Part shown: in pieces, positions 1 through 7,379 of the stretch
Layout: the number at the start of each line of letters is the position of its first letter
Numbering within the stretch: the stretch's first letter is position 1
Notes under the pieces: model-generated
Seen by the model: only the letters and a program-made list of their open reading frames with translations
Database searches by the model: none
Told to the model about the DNA's origin: nothing
Program-made: the position numbers and the translations under genes
NCBI RefSeq assembly: GCF_003426815.1
Contig: NZ_QKYK01000003.1
Location: 124,001-188,000 of the forward strand
Direction of reading: 5' to 3'
Source of the DNA: Desertimonas flava
GTDB taxonomy: Bacteria > Actinomycetota > Acidimicrobiia > Acidimicrobiales > Ilumatobacteraceae
Length of the DNA: 64,000 bases

Positions 1-60
1 AAGCGCGCTGCCGCCTCGGCAGCACGACGGCGGAAGGACGCTGTCCGTTCCGCGCTCTGA
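1..60 (+). CDS. C-terminal tail of a truncated basic protein
   Basis: The first frame is open from the window edge to a TGA at 58-60 and encodes an Ala/Arg/Lys-rich tail (KRAAASAARRRKDAVRSAL). Only the end is visible, so no function can be given. A strong hairpin follows at 75-98, which supports a real gene end here. It could still be a chance open stretch. Confidence 0.4.
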   Translation, partial: KRAAASAARRRKDAVRSAL

Positions 61-74
61 CCCGACGCGCCCAC

Positions 75-98
75 GGGGCCCGCCGTCCGGCGGGCCCC
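75..98 (+). terminator. Perfect GC hairpin after the first gene
   Basis: A 10-bp perfect stem GGGGCCCGCC/GGCGGGCCCC with a 4-nt loop GTCC lies between the TGA at 60 and the next ATG. There is no T-run, as is common in high-GC actinobacteria. It likely ends the upstream transcript. It sits only 3 nt before the ATG at 102, which favours the later DksA start at 120. Confidence 0.6.
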
Positions 99-101
99 AC
101 C

Positions 102-449
102 ATGACCACGAGGGACATCATGAACCGCACACGACGGGGAGCGACGACGACTCCCCGACCGACACTCCTCAGCGAAGCCGACCGCGACGAGATCCGAGCC
201 AAGCTACGCGCCGACGCCACGCTCTACGCGAAGCGCCTCGCCGAACTCGAGAGCGACGACATCAACCAACAGGACCACTCGACGGTGCGCTCACTCCGAG
301 CGACGCTCACCGAGGTCCAAGAGGCGCTGATCCGGACCGATTCGGCGAGATACGGCTACTGCACGCAGTGTGGTCGGTGGATCGCCGTGGCCCGACTGTT
401 GGCCCTGCCGCACACCCGGCACTGCATCGAGTGCGCCGCGACCAGCTGA
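102..449 (+). CDS. DksA/TraR-family C4 zinc-finger protein
   Basis: A 115-residue protein with an N-terminal helical region (about 25-80, coiled-coil-like, rich in R/E/L) and a C-terminal C4 zinc finger: CTQC near residues 87-90 and CIEC near 108-111, the DksA/TraR spacing. Family members bind the RNA polymerase secondary channel or act as small transcription regulators. The ATG at 102 lies 3 nt after a terminator-like hairpin. ATG 120, preceded by GAGGG at 110-114, is the better-supported start. The family call is firm, the cellular target is not known. Confidence 0.85.
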   Translation: MTTRDIMNRTRRGATTTPRPTLLSEADRDEIRAKLRADATLYAKRLAELESDDINQQDHSTVRSLRATLTEVQEALIRTDSARYGYCTQCGRWIAVARLLALPHTRHCIECAATS

Positions 450-570
450 ACCCCGACCCGTGGCTTGCCGCGGTCCGGTCCGCCCACGGTCGCCGCCGAC
501 CCGCTGCGCTCAGGGGTGCTACCGTCGGCTGCGGAATCTGGTTGATGGGTGCCAGATCGGTGGGAGGGAA

Positions 571-1332
571 GTGGACTGTCAGCTGCCGGCGACCGGCCTC
601 AACGGCCTCGCCACACTGGTCATCGCAATCGGACTGGTCGTCGCCGGCGCGGCGATCGCGCTCACCGCCCGGCGACATCTCGATCGCACGGCCGCGGTCG
701 TGCTCGCCGCCCTCGCCGTCTCGATCGGAGTCATCCCGTTCGCTGACGCCGCCGCCTCGACGGGCTGCCCGCCCGGGGCCACGGTTCCACCGACGACAGC
801 CGGTCCCGCCGGTGGCTCCAGCGTGCCGGCGCCGACGACGGCCGAACCACCGCGCAGCACCGGGCCGGCCACGACGTCCGCAGCGACGACCGTCCCTCCC
901 ACCTCCGTGCCGACCACAACCATCGGCGCCACGACGTCGACCAGCACCACGTCCACCACCAGCTCCACGTCCACCAGCACCACGTCGACCAGCACCACGT
1001 CGACCAGCACCACGTCGACCAGCACGTCGACGACGATCGCACCCCGACCGCCGATCGCCCGGCCCGACGAGGTCACGGTCGCCCTGGGCGGCCAACAGGA
1101 TGTGTACTACTTCGCCAACGACGATCTGTTCGGTCTCGCGGTCGCGTTCGGCACGAGGTGGGAGATCGGCAGCTGCAGCGGGAGGGTGCTCGCCGAGCCC
1201 AACGTGGTCCAGGACGGGTTCGCGACGTTGCACGGGCAGGTGCTCGGCGACTGCGTCATGAACTACACGGTGGCCACGTCGGCGGGTTCGGCGTCGAGCA
1301 CCATCACGATCCACGTCGTTCCCCTGCCCTAG
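571..1332 (+). CDS. Membrane/surface protein with Thr/Ser-rich stalk and N-terminal LPATG-like segment
   Basis: Start chosen at GTG 571, behind a strong GGGAGGGA at 562-569. Residues 5-9 read LPATG, followed by a hydrophobic stretch and two arginines: the order of a sortase signal, but at the N-terminus. A second hydrophobic segment (about 42-60) leads to a Pro/Thr linker, a Ser/Thr low-complexity stalk (about 115-155) and a C-terminal domain of about 90 residues that contains two cysteines and looks beta-rich. Probably exported or membrane anchored. Function not recognised. No obvious operon partner. Confidence 0.75.
   Translation: MDCQLPATGLNGLATLVIAIGLVVAGAAIALTARRHLDRTAAVVLAALAVSIGVIPFADAAASTGCPPGATVPPTTAGPAGGSSVPAPTTAEPPRSTGPATTSAATTVPPTSVPTTTIGATTSTSTTSTTSSTSTSTTSTSTTSTSTTSTSTSTTIAPRPPIARPDEVTVALGGQQDVYYFANDDLFGLAVAFGTRWEIGSCSGRVLAEPNVVQDGFATLHGQVLGDCVMNYTVATSAGSASSTITIHVVPLP
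935..1034 (+). repeat. Tandem 15-bp repeats encoding the Ser/Thr stalk
   Basis: Imperfect tandem copies of accagcaccacgtcg, in frame, encode the (S/T)-rich stalk of the surface protein. Copy number could vary by slippage. The units abut without spacers and are coding, so this is not a CRISPR array. Confidence 0.8.
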
Positions 1333-1550
1333 CCGCCCTGCGTGGGTTCGTCGCGCAACTGCGTGACGCATGTCACATATGCGCTGGTGGCAGTAATTTG
1401 CGAGCGCGCGCTATGTTCCTTCACGCCCTGCGGCGACTTCGAGCGGAACTGACAGCGGACGTCAGTGCGGAGTCACGGAGGACGACCCGGCGGGAAGGGA
1501 ACTCTCCGCCGATTCCGGGCGGCTTTCTGCCGTTCCGGTCAACCTGACGA

Positions 1551-2750
1551 ATGGCGGACACCATGGCGGACCTTCTGGAGTCGCGCGCGCCCCAACGGGC
1601 CTCGCGACCTCTTCACCTCGACGACGAACCGGACACGCAGCCGGACGCGCAGCGGCTCGACGAGCCGATCGACCAATCGGTCGACGAGACGGCACCGACT
1701 CCTCGGTTCGCGTTCGTCATCGCCACGCTCAATGGCGCCCGCACCGTCGGGCCGACGGTGACGACATGCGCCCGCCAGGCCGACACGTACGTCGTGTCGG
1801 ACGGCTCCACCGACGACACGGTCGGCGTCGCCTTGGCGGCGGGCGCCACGCAAGCTGTGCAGCTCGACGAGAACGTGGGTAAGCCAGCGGCCATTCACAC
1901 GGTGGTCGACCGACTCGACCTGCTCGAGCGCTACGACCTCATCTGCATCGTCGACGACGACACGATCGTCGACGACGACTTCGTCGCCGTGACGGCCGCG
2001 CAGTTCGCCCCTGACGTTGCGGTCGTCTGCGCCAAGACCCGCTCGGACTGGGCCCACGCGCAGCGCTGGAACCCCGTCGTTGCCGGACGCGCCTTCGCCT
2101 ACTGGAAGTACCAGGCCTTCGTGCGACGTGGCCAGTCGGCCCTCGGGGTCATGAACTGCATCTCCGGCTCGAACTCCGTGTACCGCACCGGGTTCCTGCG
2201 CGAAGTGCTGCGGCCCGACACGCCGTATGTGGTCGACGACACCTACTGGGTGCTCGAGGCGCACCGGCGTCGACTCGGCCGGGTCGTCTACTGCCCCCAC
2301 ACCTCGGCGCGCATCCAGGAGCCGACGACGGTTCGTTCCTGGTACAAGCAGAACCTGCGGTGGCTGTGGGGGACGTTCCAGGGCGTGATCGGCCACAGGG
2401 TCGGGCGGCGGTGGTCGCGGTTCGACCTCGCGTACCTCGGCATGATGCTCGACTGGCTCATCTACGTGCTCTTCTCCCCCGTGGTCCTCACTGCCATCAT
2501 CGTGCTCAACCGCCACGATGCCGATCGTCTCAAGCACATCGCGCTCGTGTACGCCGCCGGGTACGCCCTCTGGTCCACATTCGGGGCCATCGCGCTCCGC
2601 AAGTGGCGCCTCGTCCTGCTGTGGCCGGCACTGATCGCGCTCGACTGGATCAGCCGGGTCAACTTCGCCCACGCGGCGATCAAGGCGATTCGCCGGCCCA
2701 CGGCCGAGTGCCGCTGGGAATCCCCGGCCCGCTACGCCACGGCAGCCTGA
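1551..2750 (+). CDS. Family 2 membrane glycosyltransferase
   Basis: A 399-residue processive-type GT2. The GT-A domain begins near residue 50 (FVIATLNG) and has SDGSTDD near 83, a DDD metal-binding motif near 134, a VDDTYW acceptor-side motif near 225 and QNLRW near 267, the equivalent of QxxRW in cellulose/hyaluronan synthase-like enzymes. Three or four hydrophobic segments follow (about 295-375). It should transfer sugars from nucleotide donors to a lipid or polysaccharide at the cytoplasmic membrane. The substrate cannot be read from sequence. ATG 1563 is an alternative start. No clear ribosome binding site is seen. Confidence 0.88.
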   Translation: MADTMADLLESRAPQRASRPLHLDDEPDTQPDAQRLDEPIDQSVDETAPTPRFAFVIATLNGARTVGPTVTTCARQADTYVVSDGSTDDTVGVALAAGATQAVQLDENVGKPAAIHTVVDRLDLLERYDLICIVDDDTIVDDDFVAVTAAQFAPDVAVVCAKTRSDWAHAQRWNPVVAGRAFAYWKYQAFVRRGQSALGVMNCISGSNSVYRTGFLREVLRPDTPYVVDDTYWVLEAHRRRLGRVVYCPHTSARIQEPTTVRSWYKQNLRWLWGTFQGVIGHRVGRRWSRFDLAYLGMMLDWLIYVLFSPVVLTAIIVLNRHDADRLKHIALVYAAGYALWSTFGAIALRKWRLVLLWPALIALDWISRVNFAHAAIKAIRRPTAECRWESPARYATAA

Positions 2751-2863
2751 CCGGCTCCCACCACCGCTGGCCGGCCTGACCGCGCCCGGCCGCGCCCCGA
2801 CGCGCCCACGCGCGCCCTCTTCGCTCGTCCGCAACCAACTCGTTCACACGAAAGGAGCCAATC

Positions 2864-3097
2864 ATGGCTACCCCACTCACCTCCGACGTCGCTGCCGCAT
2901 CCGGTGCATCATCGAGCGCCGCCAGCGGATTCGTCGGTGGCGGCATCGGCGAGACCGCGCTGGCGGCCACGGGCTTCGGCCCGGGCACGATCGTCATCGC
3001 CCTCATCGGCGGCGTGCTCACACTCGTCGGCGCGATCACGCATCGCCTCGGCCGGCGGCCAGCGGGCTACTGCCCGCCGGCGCCTTCCGCAAACTGA
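2864..3097 (+). CDS. Small Gly/Ala-rich membrane protein with LAATG-TM-RR tail
   Basis: 77 residues, start at ATG 2864 after a clear GAAAGGAGCC. An Ala/Ser/Gly-rich N-terminus precedes LAATG (about 33-37), one transmembrane segment (about 42-60) and HRLGRR. The order resembles a degenerate sortase signal, like that of the protein at 571, but the proline is missing and a further 15 residues follow. Function unknown. It is monocistronic and convergent with the sigma factor gene. Confidence 0.7.
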   Translation: MATPLTSDVAAASGASSSAASGFVGGGIGETALAATGFGPGTIVIALIGGVLTLVGAITHRLGRRPAGYCPPAPSAN

Positions 3098-3112
3098 GCG
3101 GAGGACCGAGCC

Positions 3113-4051
3113 TCAGCGGGCTCGGGTGGCGTTCCAGGCGGCGAGCTTGGTCGGATTGCGCACGATCCACAGGTGAGTGATCCGGCCGTTGGCTGCAGCG
3201 ATGGAGATGACTGCAAGCGTCCGATGCCCGTCGGAGGCCTCGATCCCGCTCGTGCCATTGACCGTTGCCGGGCGGACGATAGGGCCGGGCTGGCGGCGCG
3301 GCACGTCGACCAAGAGACGGGCGACGTCCACCGCGCCGTGGATGGCTTCGATCGGCGCGCTGACGAGTCCTCCCCCGTCGGTCACAGCGACGACGTCAGG
3401 GTCGAGCAGCGCGGCGAGCCCGTCCAGGTCTGCCTTGTCCCATGCCTCCTTGAGGGCCGCGACGATCGCTGCATCAACGCTGGTCTCGGTCCGCGCCACG
3501 GCCGACCCGGCGATCCGGCGACGGGCGGCGGTGGCGAGTTGCCGGCAGGCGGCGGGTGACCGTCCGACGATCGCGGCGATCTCGACGAACGTGTGGCGAA
3601 ACACGTCGTGGAGGACGAACGCCACCCGTTCAGCTGGCGTGAGTGTTTCGAGCACGACGAGCAGCGCGGTGGAGACGGACTCGTCGAGCGTGACCCGATC
3701 AGCCGGATCGGCCGGATCCGCCCCGGTTCCAGCGCCGTGGTCGCTGCGCCATCGTGGCCTGGCGGGGACCGGTTCTGGGAGCCACTCGCCGAGGTAGTGC
3801 TCTCGGCGCCGCGGCGCGGAGCGGAGCACGTCGAGACAGATCCTGCTCGTGACCTGCACCAGCCAGGCGGTCACCGATTCGACGGATGCTCGTTGGTCGG
3901 GTGTGAGTCGATACCAGCGCACGTACGCGTCCTGCACGGCGTCTTCGGCGTCGGCGAGGGAGCCGAGCATCCGATACGCGACGTTGATCAGGACGCGACG
4001 GTCTTCGTCAGGTTCCGTGGGAGTCATCGGGCAATCACAGTTGTCGGACAT
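3113..4051 (-). CDS. ECF41-type RNA polymerase sigma factor with SnoaL-like C-terminal domain
   Basis: About 312 residues. The N-terminal half has sigma region 2 (AYRMLGSLADAEDAVQDAYVRW) and region 4 (LTPAERVAFVLHDVF...VEIAAIVGRS). The C-terminal third is a SnoaL/NTF2-like domain containing the DGGG motif typical of ECF41 factors, where it tunes activity in place of an anti-sigma factor. Start set at 4051 (MSDNCDC). ATG 4027 is possible and neither has a good ribosome binding site. The gene faces a monooxygenase-DoxX pair across a symmetric promoter region, the usual ECF41 arrangement. Confidence 0.88.
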   Translation of the reverse strand: MSDNCDCPMTPTEPDEDRRVLINVAYRMLGSLADAEDAVQDAYVRWYRLTPDQRASVESVTAWLVQVTSRICLDVLRSAPRRREHYLGEWLPEPVPARPRWRSDHGAGTGADPADPADRVTLDESVSTALLVVLETLTPAERVAFVLHDVFRHTFVEIAAIVGRSPAACRQLATAARRRIAGSAVARTETSVDAAIVAALKEAWDKADLDGLAALLDPDVVAVTDGGGLVSAPIEAIHGAVDVARLLVDVPRRQPGPIVRPATVNGTSGIEASDGHRTLAVISIAAANGRITHLWIVRNPTKLAAWNATRAR

Positions 4052-4101
4052 CGAGCAGGACGGAGAGCCACACGGCGCGGCACTCCAGCGTTGGCGAGTA
4101 T

Positions 4102-4168
4102 GACGACGCAGCATCTCGATGTGTGAGGTCGGCAGCATCGGCCTCACACATCGGGCGTCTGTTTCGTC
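4102..4168. promoter_or_regulatory. Symmetric divergent promoter region, ECF41-like
   Basis: A perfect 11-bp inverted repeat, GATGTGTGAGG (4118-4128) and CCTCACACATC (4142-4152). Each arm contains CTCACA followed, after exactly 16 nt, by CGTC: plus strand 4143-4148 and 4165-4168; minus strand 4127-4122 and 4105-4102. ECF41 promoters are described as TGTCACA-like at -35 and CGTC at -10. Two mirror-image promoters would drive the sigma gene and the monooxygenase operon. Confidence 0.65.
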
Positions 4169-4233
4169 GGGATTGATCGCCAGGGCACCGACGCCCTGGC
4201 GACTGCTCATGTTGCTCGTTCCTTGGAGGACTC

Positions 4234-4545
4234 ATGCCCGACTCGCCCGTCACGTTCGTCAACGTCTTCGACGTCGAGCCCGCCGATCAGTCCGCACTCG
4301 TCGACCTGCTCACCGAAGCAATCGATGAGGTGATCCGCCAGCGGCCCGGTTTCGTCGGAGCGCGCGTGCTGGCCTCCGACGACGGCCGCACCGTCATCAA
4401 CGAGGCCACCTGGACCGATGCCGCCGCGGTCGCCGCCACCCAAGCCGACCCTGCCGCGGCTGGATATGCCGCACGCACCGCGGCGCTGGCGACGCCACGG
4501 CCGGGCCTGTACCGGGTGCACAGCACGGCGCCGCGTCAGCGATGA
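4234..4545 (+). CDS. Antibiotic biosynthesis monooxygenase (ABM) family protein
   Basis: A 103-residue single-domain ABM-fold protein (VTFVNVFDVEPADQSALVDL at the start, a PGF turn near 38). These small dimeric ferredoxin-like proteins oxidise quinols or related aromatics, some degrade haem, and many have unknown substrates. GGAGG at 4222-4226 supports ATG 4234. The stop overlaps the start of the DoxX-like gene, so the two are cotranscribed. Divergent from the ECF41 gene, whose regulon often holds oxidoreductases of this kind. Confidence 0.82.
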   Translation: MPDSPVTFVNVFDVEPADQSALVDLLTEAIDEVIRQRPGFVGARVLASDDGRTVINEATWTDAAAVAATQADPAAAGYAARTAALATPRPGLYRVHSTAPRQR

Positions 4546-4886
4546 TCAGAACCCTCGTCACCGTCGCCGCGATCGTCGCCAACGCCGCCATCGCATTCGC
4601 CGATTTCGCGGCCGCGCCCTTCGTGCTCGCCAACTCCAGCGACGTCGGTGTCCCACGCCGGTGGCTTCCGTCCCTCGGCGCGCTCAAGCTCGCTGGCGCC
4701 GCCGGACTCCTCGTCGGAATGACGGGCGCCGACCCGATCGGGCTCGCCGCCTCGGTCGGGCTGACCGCCTTCTTCACCGGCGCCCTGGTCGCCCACGTCC
4801 GCGCTGCGGTGTTCCACAACATCGCGTTCCCGGCGGCGTACCTCGCCCTCGCCGCCGCCACCCTCGTAGTCAACGTGACCTCGTAG
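4542..4886 (+). CDS. DoxX-like membrane protein
   Basis: 114 residues with four hydrophobic segments (about 4-28, 42-62, 66-86, 92-112) and the charged loop VPRRWLPSLGALKL between helices 1 and 2, as in the DoxX-like family. Members are small integral membrane proteins linked to redox or detoxification functions. The ATG overlaps the preceding stop (ATGA), so translation is coupled. Likely part of the ECF41 regulon. Confidence 0.8.
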   Translation: MIRTLVTVAAIVANAAIAFADFAAAPFVLANSSDVGVPRRWLPSLGALKLAGAAGLLVGMTGADPIGLAASVGLTAFFTGALVAHVRAAVFHNIAFPAAYLALAAATLVVNVTS

Positions 4887-5027
4887 CCAGCCGGCGGGGC
4901 CCCTGGCGATTCAGGAGCACGCCGCCCGCCACCATTCGGCACTGCTCGTGCTACGGAGCGGACCCGACGGTGCTGTTGCCTTCACAGGTGCTCATCTCCT
5001 TGGTCAGCTCTCACCGAAAACGACGGC

Positions 5028-5049
5028 GGGGCGGTCCGTAGACCGCCCC
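5028..5049 (-). terminator. Terminator downstream of the tRNA-Lys fragment
   Basis: A perfect 9-bp stem GGGGCGGTC/GACCGCCCC around CGTA. Read on the minus strand it lies just 3' of the tRNA-Lys fragment and is followed by TTTT at 5020-5017, so it is the natural tRNA terminator left in the chromosome. It may also stop plus-strand transcripts from the DoxX gene. The rest of 4887-5064 shows nothing recognisable. Confidence 0.65.
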
Positions 5050-5064
5050 TGACCTGGTGCTTTG

Positions 5065-5111
5065 TGGTGCGCCCCCTGGGAGTCGAACCCAGAACCAACG
5101 GATTAAGAGTC
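5065..5111 (-). other. Attachment site: 3' fragment of tRNA-Lys (CTT)
   Basis: On the minus strand this reads as anticodon loop CTCTTAA, variable region, T arm (CTGGG, TTCGACT, CCCAG), acceptor strand GGGGCGC, discriminator A and encoded CCA. The 5' half is missing: the bases before the loop do not pair with TCCGT, and no D arm or 5' acceptor strand exists. A broken 3' half beside an integrase marks the crossover. The intact tRNA should lie at the far end of the element. Confidence 0.8.
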
Positions 5112-5118
5112 TCGATTT

Positions 5119-5162
5119 GGGGTCACTTTTGACCCTGCCCAGGTCACGCATACTCACGCATA
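5119..5162. repeat. Hairpin and direct repeats beside the attachment core
   Basis: GGGTCA (5120-5125) and TGACCC (5130-5135) form a perfect inverted repeat with loop CTTT. TCACGCATA then occurs twice (5144-5152 and 5154-5162), 10 bp apart. Position between core and integrase suits arm-type integrase or excisionase sites. This is inference from location. Confidence 0.45.
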
Positions 5163-5188
5163 ATCCCACGTCGCTCCGAGCATACGGG

Positions 5189-5217
5189 TTGACTACCTGC
5201 GGTGTCGCTTCTACGGT
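5189..5217 (+). promoter_or_regulatory. Integrase promoter
   Basis: TTGACT (5189-5194), a 17-bp spacer and TACGGT (5212-5217). It matches the -35 and spacing of the dyad promoters at 38557, 57438 and 59899, though the CTAC-N-GTAG arms are degraded. The transcript would begin near 5225, leaving a short leader containing three direct repeats. Confidence 0.55.
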
Positions 5218-5219
5218 GC

Positions 5220-5250
5220 GTAGTGACAGCGTAGTGACACGGTAGTGACA
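5220..5250 (+). repeat. Three GTAGTGACA repeats at 11-bp intervals before the integrase
   Basis: GTAGTGACA starts at 5220, 5231 and 5242. The 11-bp period places the copies on nearly the same face of the helix. They lie from just before the expected transcription start into the integrase leader, so they fit a cooperative repressor or excisionase site better than a promoter. Confidence 0.6.
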
Positions 5251-5263
5251 GACGGAGGGGTTG

Positions 5264-6487
5264 GTGAGCGACGAGGACAGGCGCCGTCGGGTGCGTTCGA
5301 ACGGCGAGGGCGCGGTCCGCGAGGACAAGCGGAACAAGCGGTGGGTCGGGTCGATCACGCTCGGTTGGGAACCGACCGCTGAGATTGACGATGCCGGCGA
5401 CGAGGTGATGAAGCAACGCCGCAAATGGGTGAGCGGGAAGACCAAGCGCGAGGTGCTCGACAAGCTCGACGAGCTTCGCCGCGACATCAGCCGCGGCGCC
5501 GACCTCAGCCGGGCCGACATGACCGTCGCGGCCTACCTGAACGACTGGCTCGAGCGCGTGCTGCCCGGATCGGTGGCCGACGCGACCGAGGCGCAGTACC
5601 GGGACGTCGTGCACCGGCTGCTGATCCCGCGGATCGGTGAGTGCAAGCTGTCGAAGCTATCGGCCCGCGACGTGTCGGGCATGTTGCTCGACATGGCCAA
5701 GCCGACCGAGACACGGCCCAGCGGATATTCGGCGAACAGCCGGCGCCTCGCCCGGTCGATTCTGCGGCGCGCGTTGAGGCTCGCCCAGGCCGAAGGGCTC
5801 GTCACGCAGAATGTCGCCGCGCTCGCCAACCCTGTGAAGGCCGACCAGATCGACGGCCGAGCGATGACACCCGATCAGGCCAAGCGCTTCTTGGCGTCGA
5901 TCCGTGGACACGCCGACGAGGCCGCGTTCGTGCTCATGTTGACGTGCGGGCTCCGGGTGTCGGAACTGCTCGGCCTCGCCTGGGACTGCATCGAGCTCGA
6001 CGGCGACGCCCCTCGACTGATGGTGCGCCGAGGGTTGAAGCGCATCAAGGGCAAGGGGTTGGTGCTGTCCGACGTGAAGACGAAGAAGTCGAAGCGGGTA
6101 GTGCACCTGATTCCCACCGCGGTGACGGCGCTACGCGCACACAAGGCTCGTCTCGCCGCCGCGAAGCTCGCACGGGGGTCGTCGTGGCCCGACCTGTGCT
6201 ACGGGATCGACTTGGTGTTCCGCTCCCCCGTCGGCACGCCGATGGATCCGAAGAGGTACTCCGTTTCGCTGTCGGACGCGACGAAGGCCGCCGGGCTCGA
6301 TCATTGGAATCCACACGCGCTCCGCCATTCGGCGGCGTCGCTTCTGATCGACCAGGGCCTCCCGCTCGAGATCGTGTCGGAGATGCTGGGGCACTCGTCG
6401 ATCACGATCACGAAGGACGTGTACGGCCACCTCTACGACAGGGCCCGCAGTCAGGCCGCGGCGGCCATGCAAAGGGCGCTCGGCTGA
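5264..6487 (+). CDS. int: Tyrosine-family phage integrase
   Basis: 407 residues from GTG 5264, placed 3 nt after GGAGGGG; TTG 5261 abuts that site and is less likely. An N-terminal arm-binding region (about 10-75) precedes the SAM-like core-binding domain (about 85-180) and the catalytic domain with R231 (GLRVSELL), H351 and R354 (HALRH), H377 (LGHSS) and Y387 (YGHLY): the complete R-H-R-H-Y set. It should recombine attP with the tRNA-Lys attB. The adjacent broken tRNA and the arm-like repeats support this. Expected to be active: no truncation or missing catalytic residue is seen. Confidence 0.95.
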   Translation: MSDEDRRRRVRSNGEGAVREDKRNKRWVGSITLGWEPTAEIDDAGDEVMKQRRKWVSGKTKREVLDKLDELRRDISRGADLSRADMTVAAYLNDWLERVLPGSVADATEAQYRDVVHRLLIPRIGECKLSKLSARDVSGMLLDMAKPTETRPSGYSANSRRLARSILRRALRLAQAEGLVTQNVAALANPVKADQIDGRAMTPDQAKRFLASIRGHADEAAFVLMLTCGLRVSELLGLAWDCIELDGDAPRLMVRRGLKRIKGKGLVLSDVKTKKSKRVVHLIPTAVTALRAHKARLAAAKLARGSSWPDLCYGIDLVFRSPVGTPMDPKRYSVSLSDATKAAGLDHWNPHALRHSAASLLIDQGLPLEIVSEMLGHSSITITKDVYGHLYDRARSQAAAAMQRALG

Positions 6488-6584
6488 AAAACTGACGCGG
6501 TCTCTGTGACAATCCCGCGCGAATTTTCGAGCAGAACTCCATTGGTTGTGCGCGCAGCTAACGTCCCCGCTGACTAAGTGGGCC

Positions 6585-6635
6585 GCGTAGTCGTGGTGGA
6601 CTCGGGTGTGGTAATCCCTGGCGTAGTTGGGGTGG
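6585..6635 (+). repeat. Imperfect direct repeat in the integrase-downstream gap
   Basis: GCGTAGTCGTGGTGG (6585-6599) and GCGTAGTTGGGGTGG (6621-6635) recur 36 bp apart within the 207-nt stretch 6488-6694. The stretch has no convincing gene. It may hold a promoter or structured leader for the next small gene. Nothing else is recognisable there. Confidence 0.35.
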
Positions 6636-6694
6636 CGGGTACTCCGTCCTCGAGGCCGGGCGAGCGACCGGCTGGAGGAGCAGGGAGTTAGACC

Positions 6695-6913
6695 ATGAAG
6701 ACGAGGGTGGTGGAAACGCCCGTAGTCGCGTTCGGTGAAGCGGGCGACACTGCGACGCAACTCAGCCACCGACTCGACGGCCTGGACGATCAGATCCAGG
6801 GCCTGCGGCTCGACCTACTCGGCTTTCTGGAAGATCTCTCGGCAAGCCGAGCTCGCCTCGGGGTGGTCAACCCCGTCGCCGACGCCCTGTTGGCGCTGGC
6901 TTGGACTCGGTGA
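6695..6913 (+). CDS. Small helical hypothetical protein
   Basis: 72 residues, with a predicted amphipathic helical middle (QLSHRLDGLDDQIQGLRLDLLG). AGGGAG lies 8 nt before the ATG. The 3' end overlaps the XRE repressor gene by 47 nt on the other strand, an unusual convergence that lowers confidence. Not recognised. Confidence 0.4.
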   Translation: MKTRVVETPVVAFGEAGDTATQLSHRLDGLDDQIQGLRLDLLGFLEDLSASRARLGVVNPVADALLALAWTR

Positions 6914-7253
6914 GCGGCGGCATCGTCGCCGTAGACGTGATGACACTGCGCAGCTCACCGATCAACGATCGCAAGTCGGCGATGTCGCGGGCCATCTCAT
7001 CGACCCGTCGGTTCAGCCCGTCGAGCGACGTCGGTTCCGGCGCGTCCTTGTGGACCAGCGACCAGACCTCTTCGATCTCGAGGCCCAGGTAGTCGGCGAT
7101 GACGGCGAACCTGTCGTCGTCGGGCCGGTTGTGGCCGGTCTCCCAGCGGGCGTAGCTCGCTTGGTGGATGCCGAAGCGTTCCGCTGTGTCGATCTGTCGT
7201 TCCTTGCGGCGCAGGCGTTCACGGCGCAGGCGCTCTCCGAGTTCGGTCGTCAT
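6867..7253 (-). CDS. XRE-family transcriptional repressor (lysogeny candidate)
   Basis: 128 residues. The N-terminal HTH (about 5-65) runs RLRRERLRRKERQIDTAERF, then QASYARWETG as recognition helix and turn, the Cro/C1 pattern. A C-terminal helical part (about 75-105, DEMARDIADLRSLIGELRS) probably dimerises. Start ATG 7253 has GGAGA about 7 nt upstream. It is divergent from an HTH gene across a short promoter region with a perfect palindrome, the usual immunity-region layout. It probably keeps the element silent, though this is inferred from position. Confidence 0.85.
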   Translation of the reverse strand: MTTELGERLRRERLRRKERQIDTAERFGIHQASYARWETGHNRPDDDRFAVIADYLGLEIEEVWSLVHKDAPEPTSLDGLNRRVDEMARDIADLRSLIGELRSVITSTATMPPLTESKPAPTGRRRRG

Positions 7254-7343
7254 TCCAGGTCTCCGTTCTGGTCGTGCTGCGGCGGAAGCGCTGGTTTCGG
7301 TTGGGCGATGTGCGGAAATGTGGCCCGATGGGTCAGATGAGTC

Positions 7344-7371
7344 CTGACTGTGGTGCGAGCATAGCTATGCT
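7344..7371 (+). promoter_or_regulatory. Promoter and 14-bp palindromic operator of the immunity region
   Basis: CTGACT (7344-7349), 16 bp, TATGCT (7366-7371), then 8 nt to ATG 7380, so the mRNA is probably leaderless. The palindrome AGCATAGCTATGCT (7358-7371) covers the -10 and is the best candidate site for the divergent XRE repressor. A shorter repeat GTCAG/CTGAC (7332-7336/7344-7348) overlaps the -35. Confidence 0.55.
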
Positions 7372-7379
7372 TGGCGAGT

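Noticed and set aside
935-1034. Possible CRISPR-like repeat array
   Set aside because: Repeats are contiguous, in frame and encode a Ser/Thr stalk; there are no spacers.
5065-5145. Complete tRNA-Lys gene
   Set aside because: The 5' half, D arm and anticodon-stem pairing are missing; only the 3' fragment is present.
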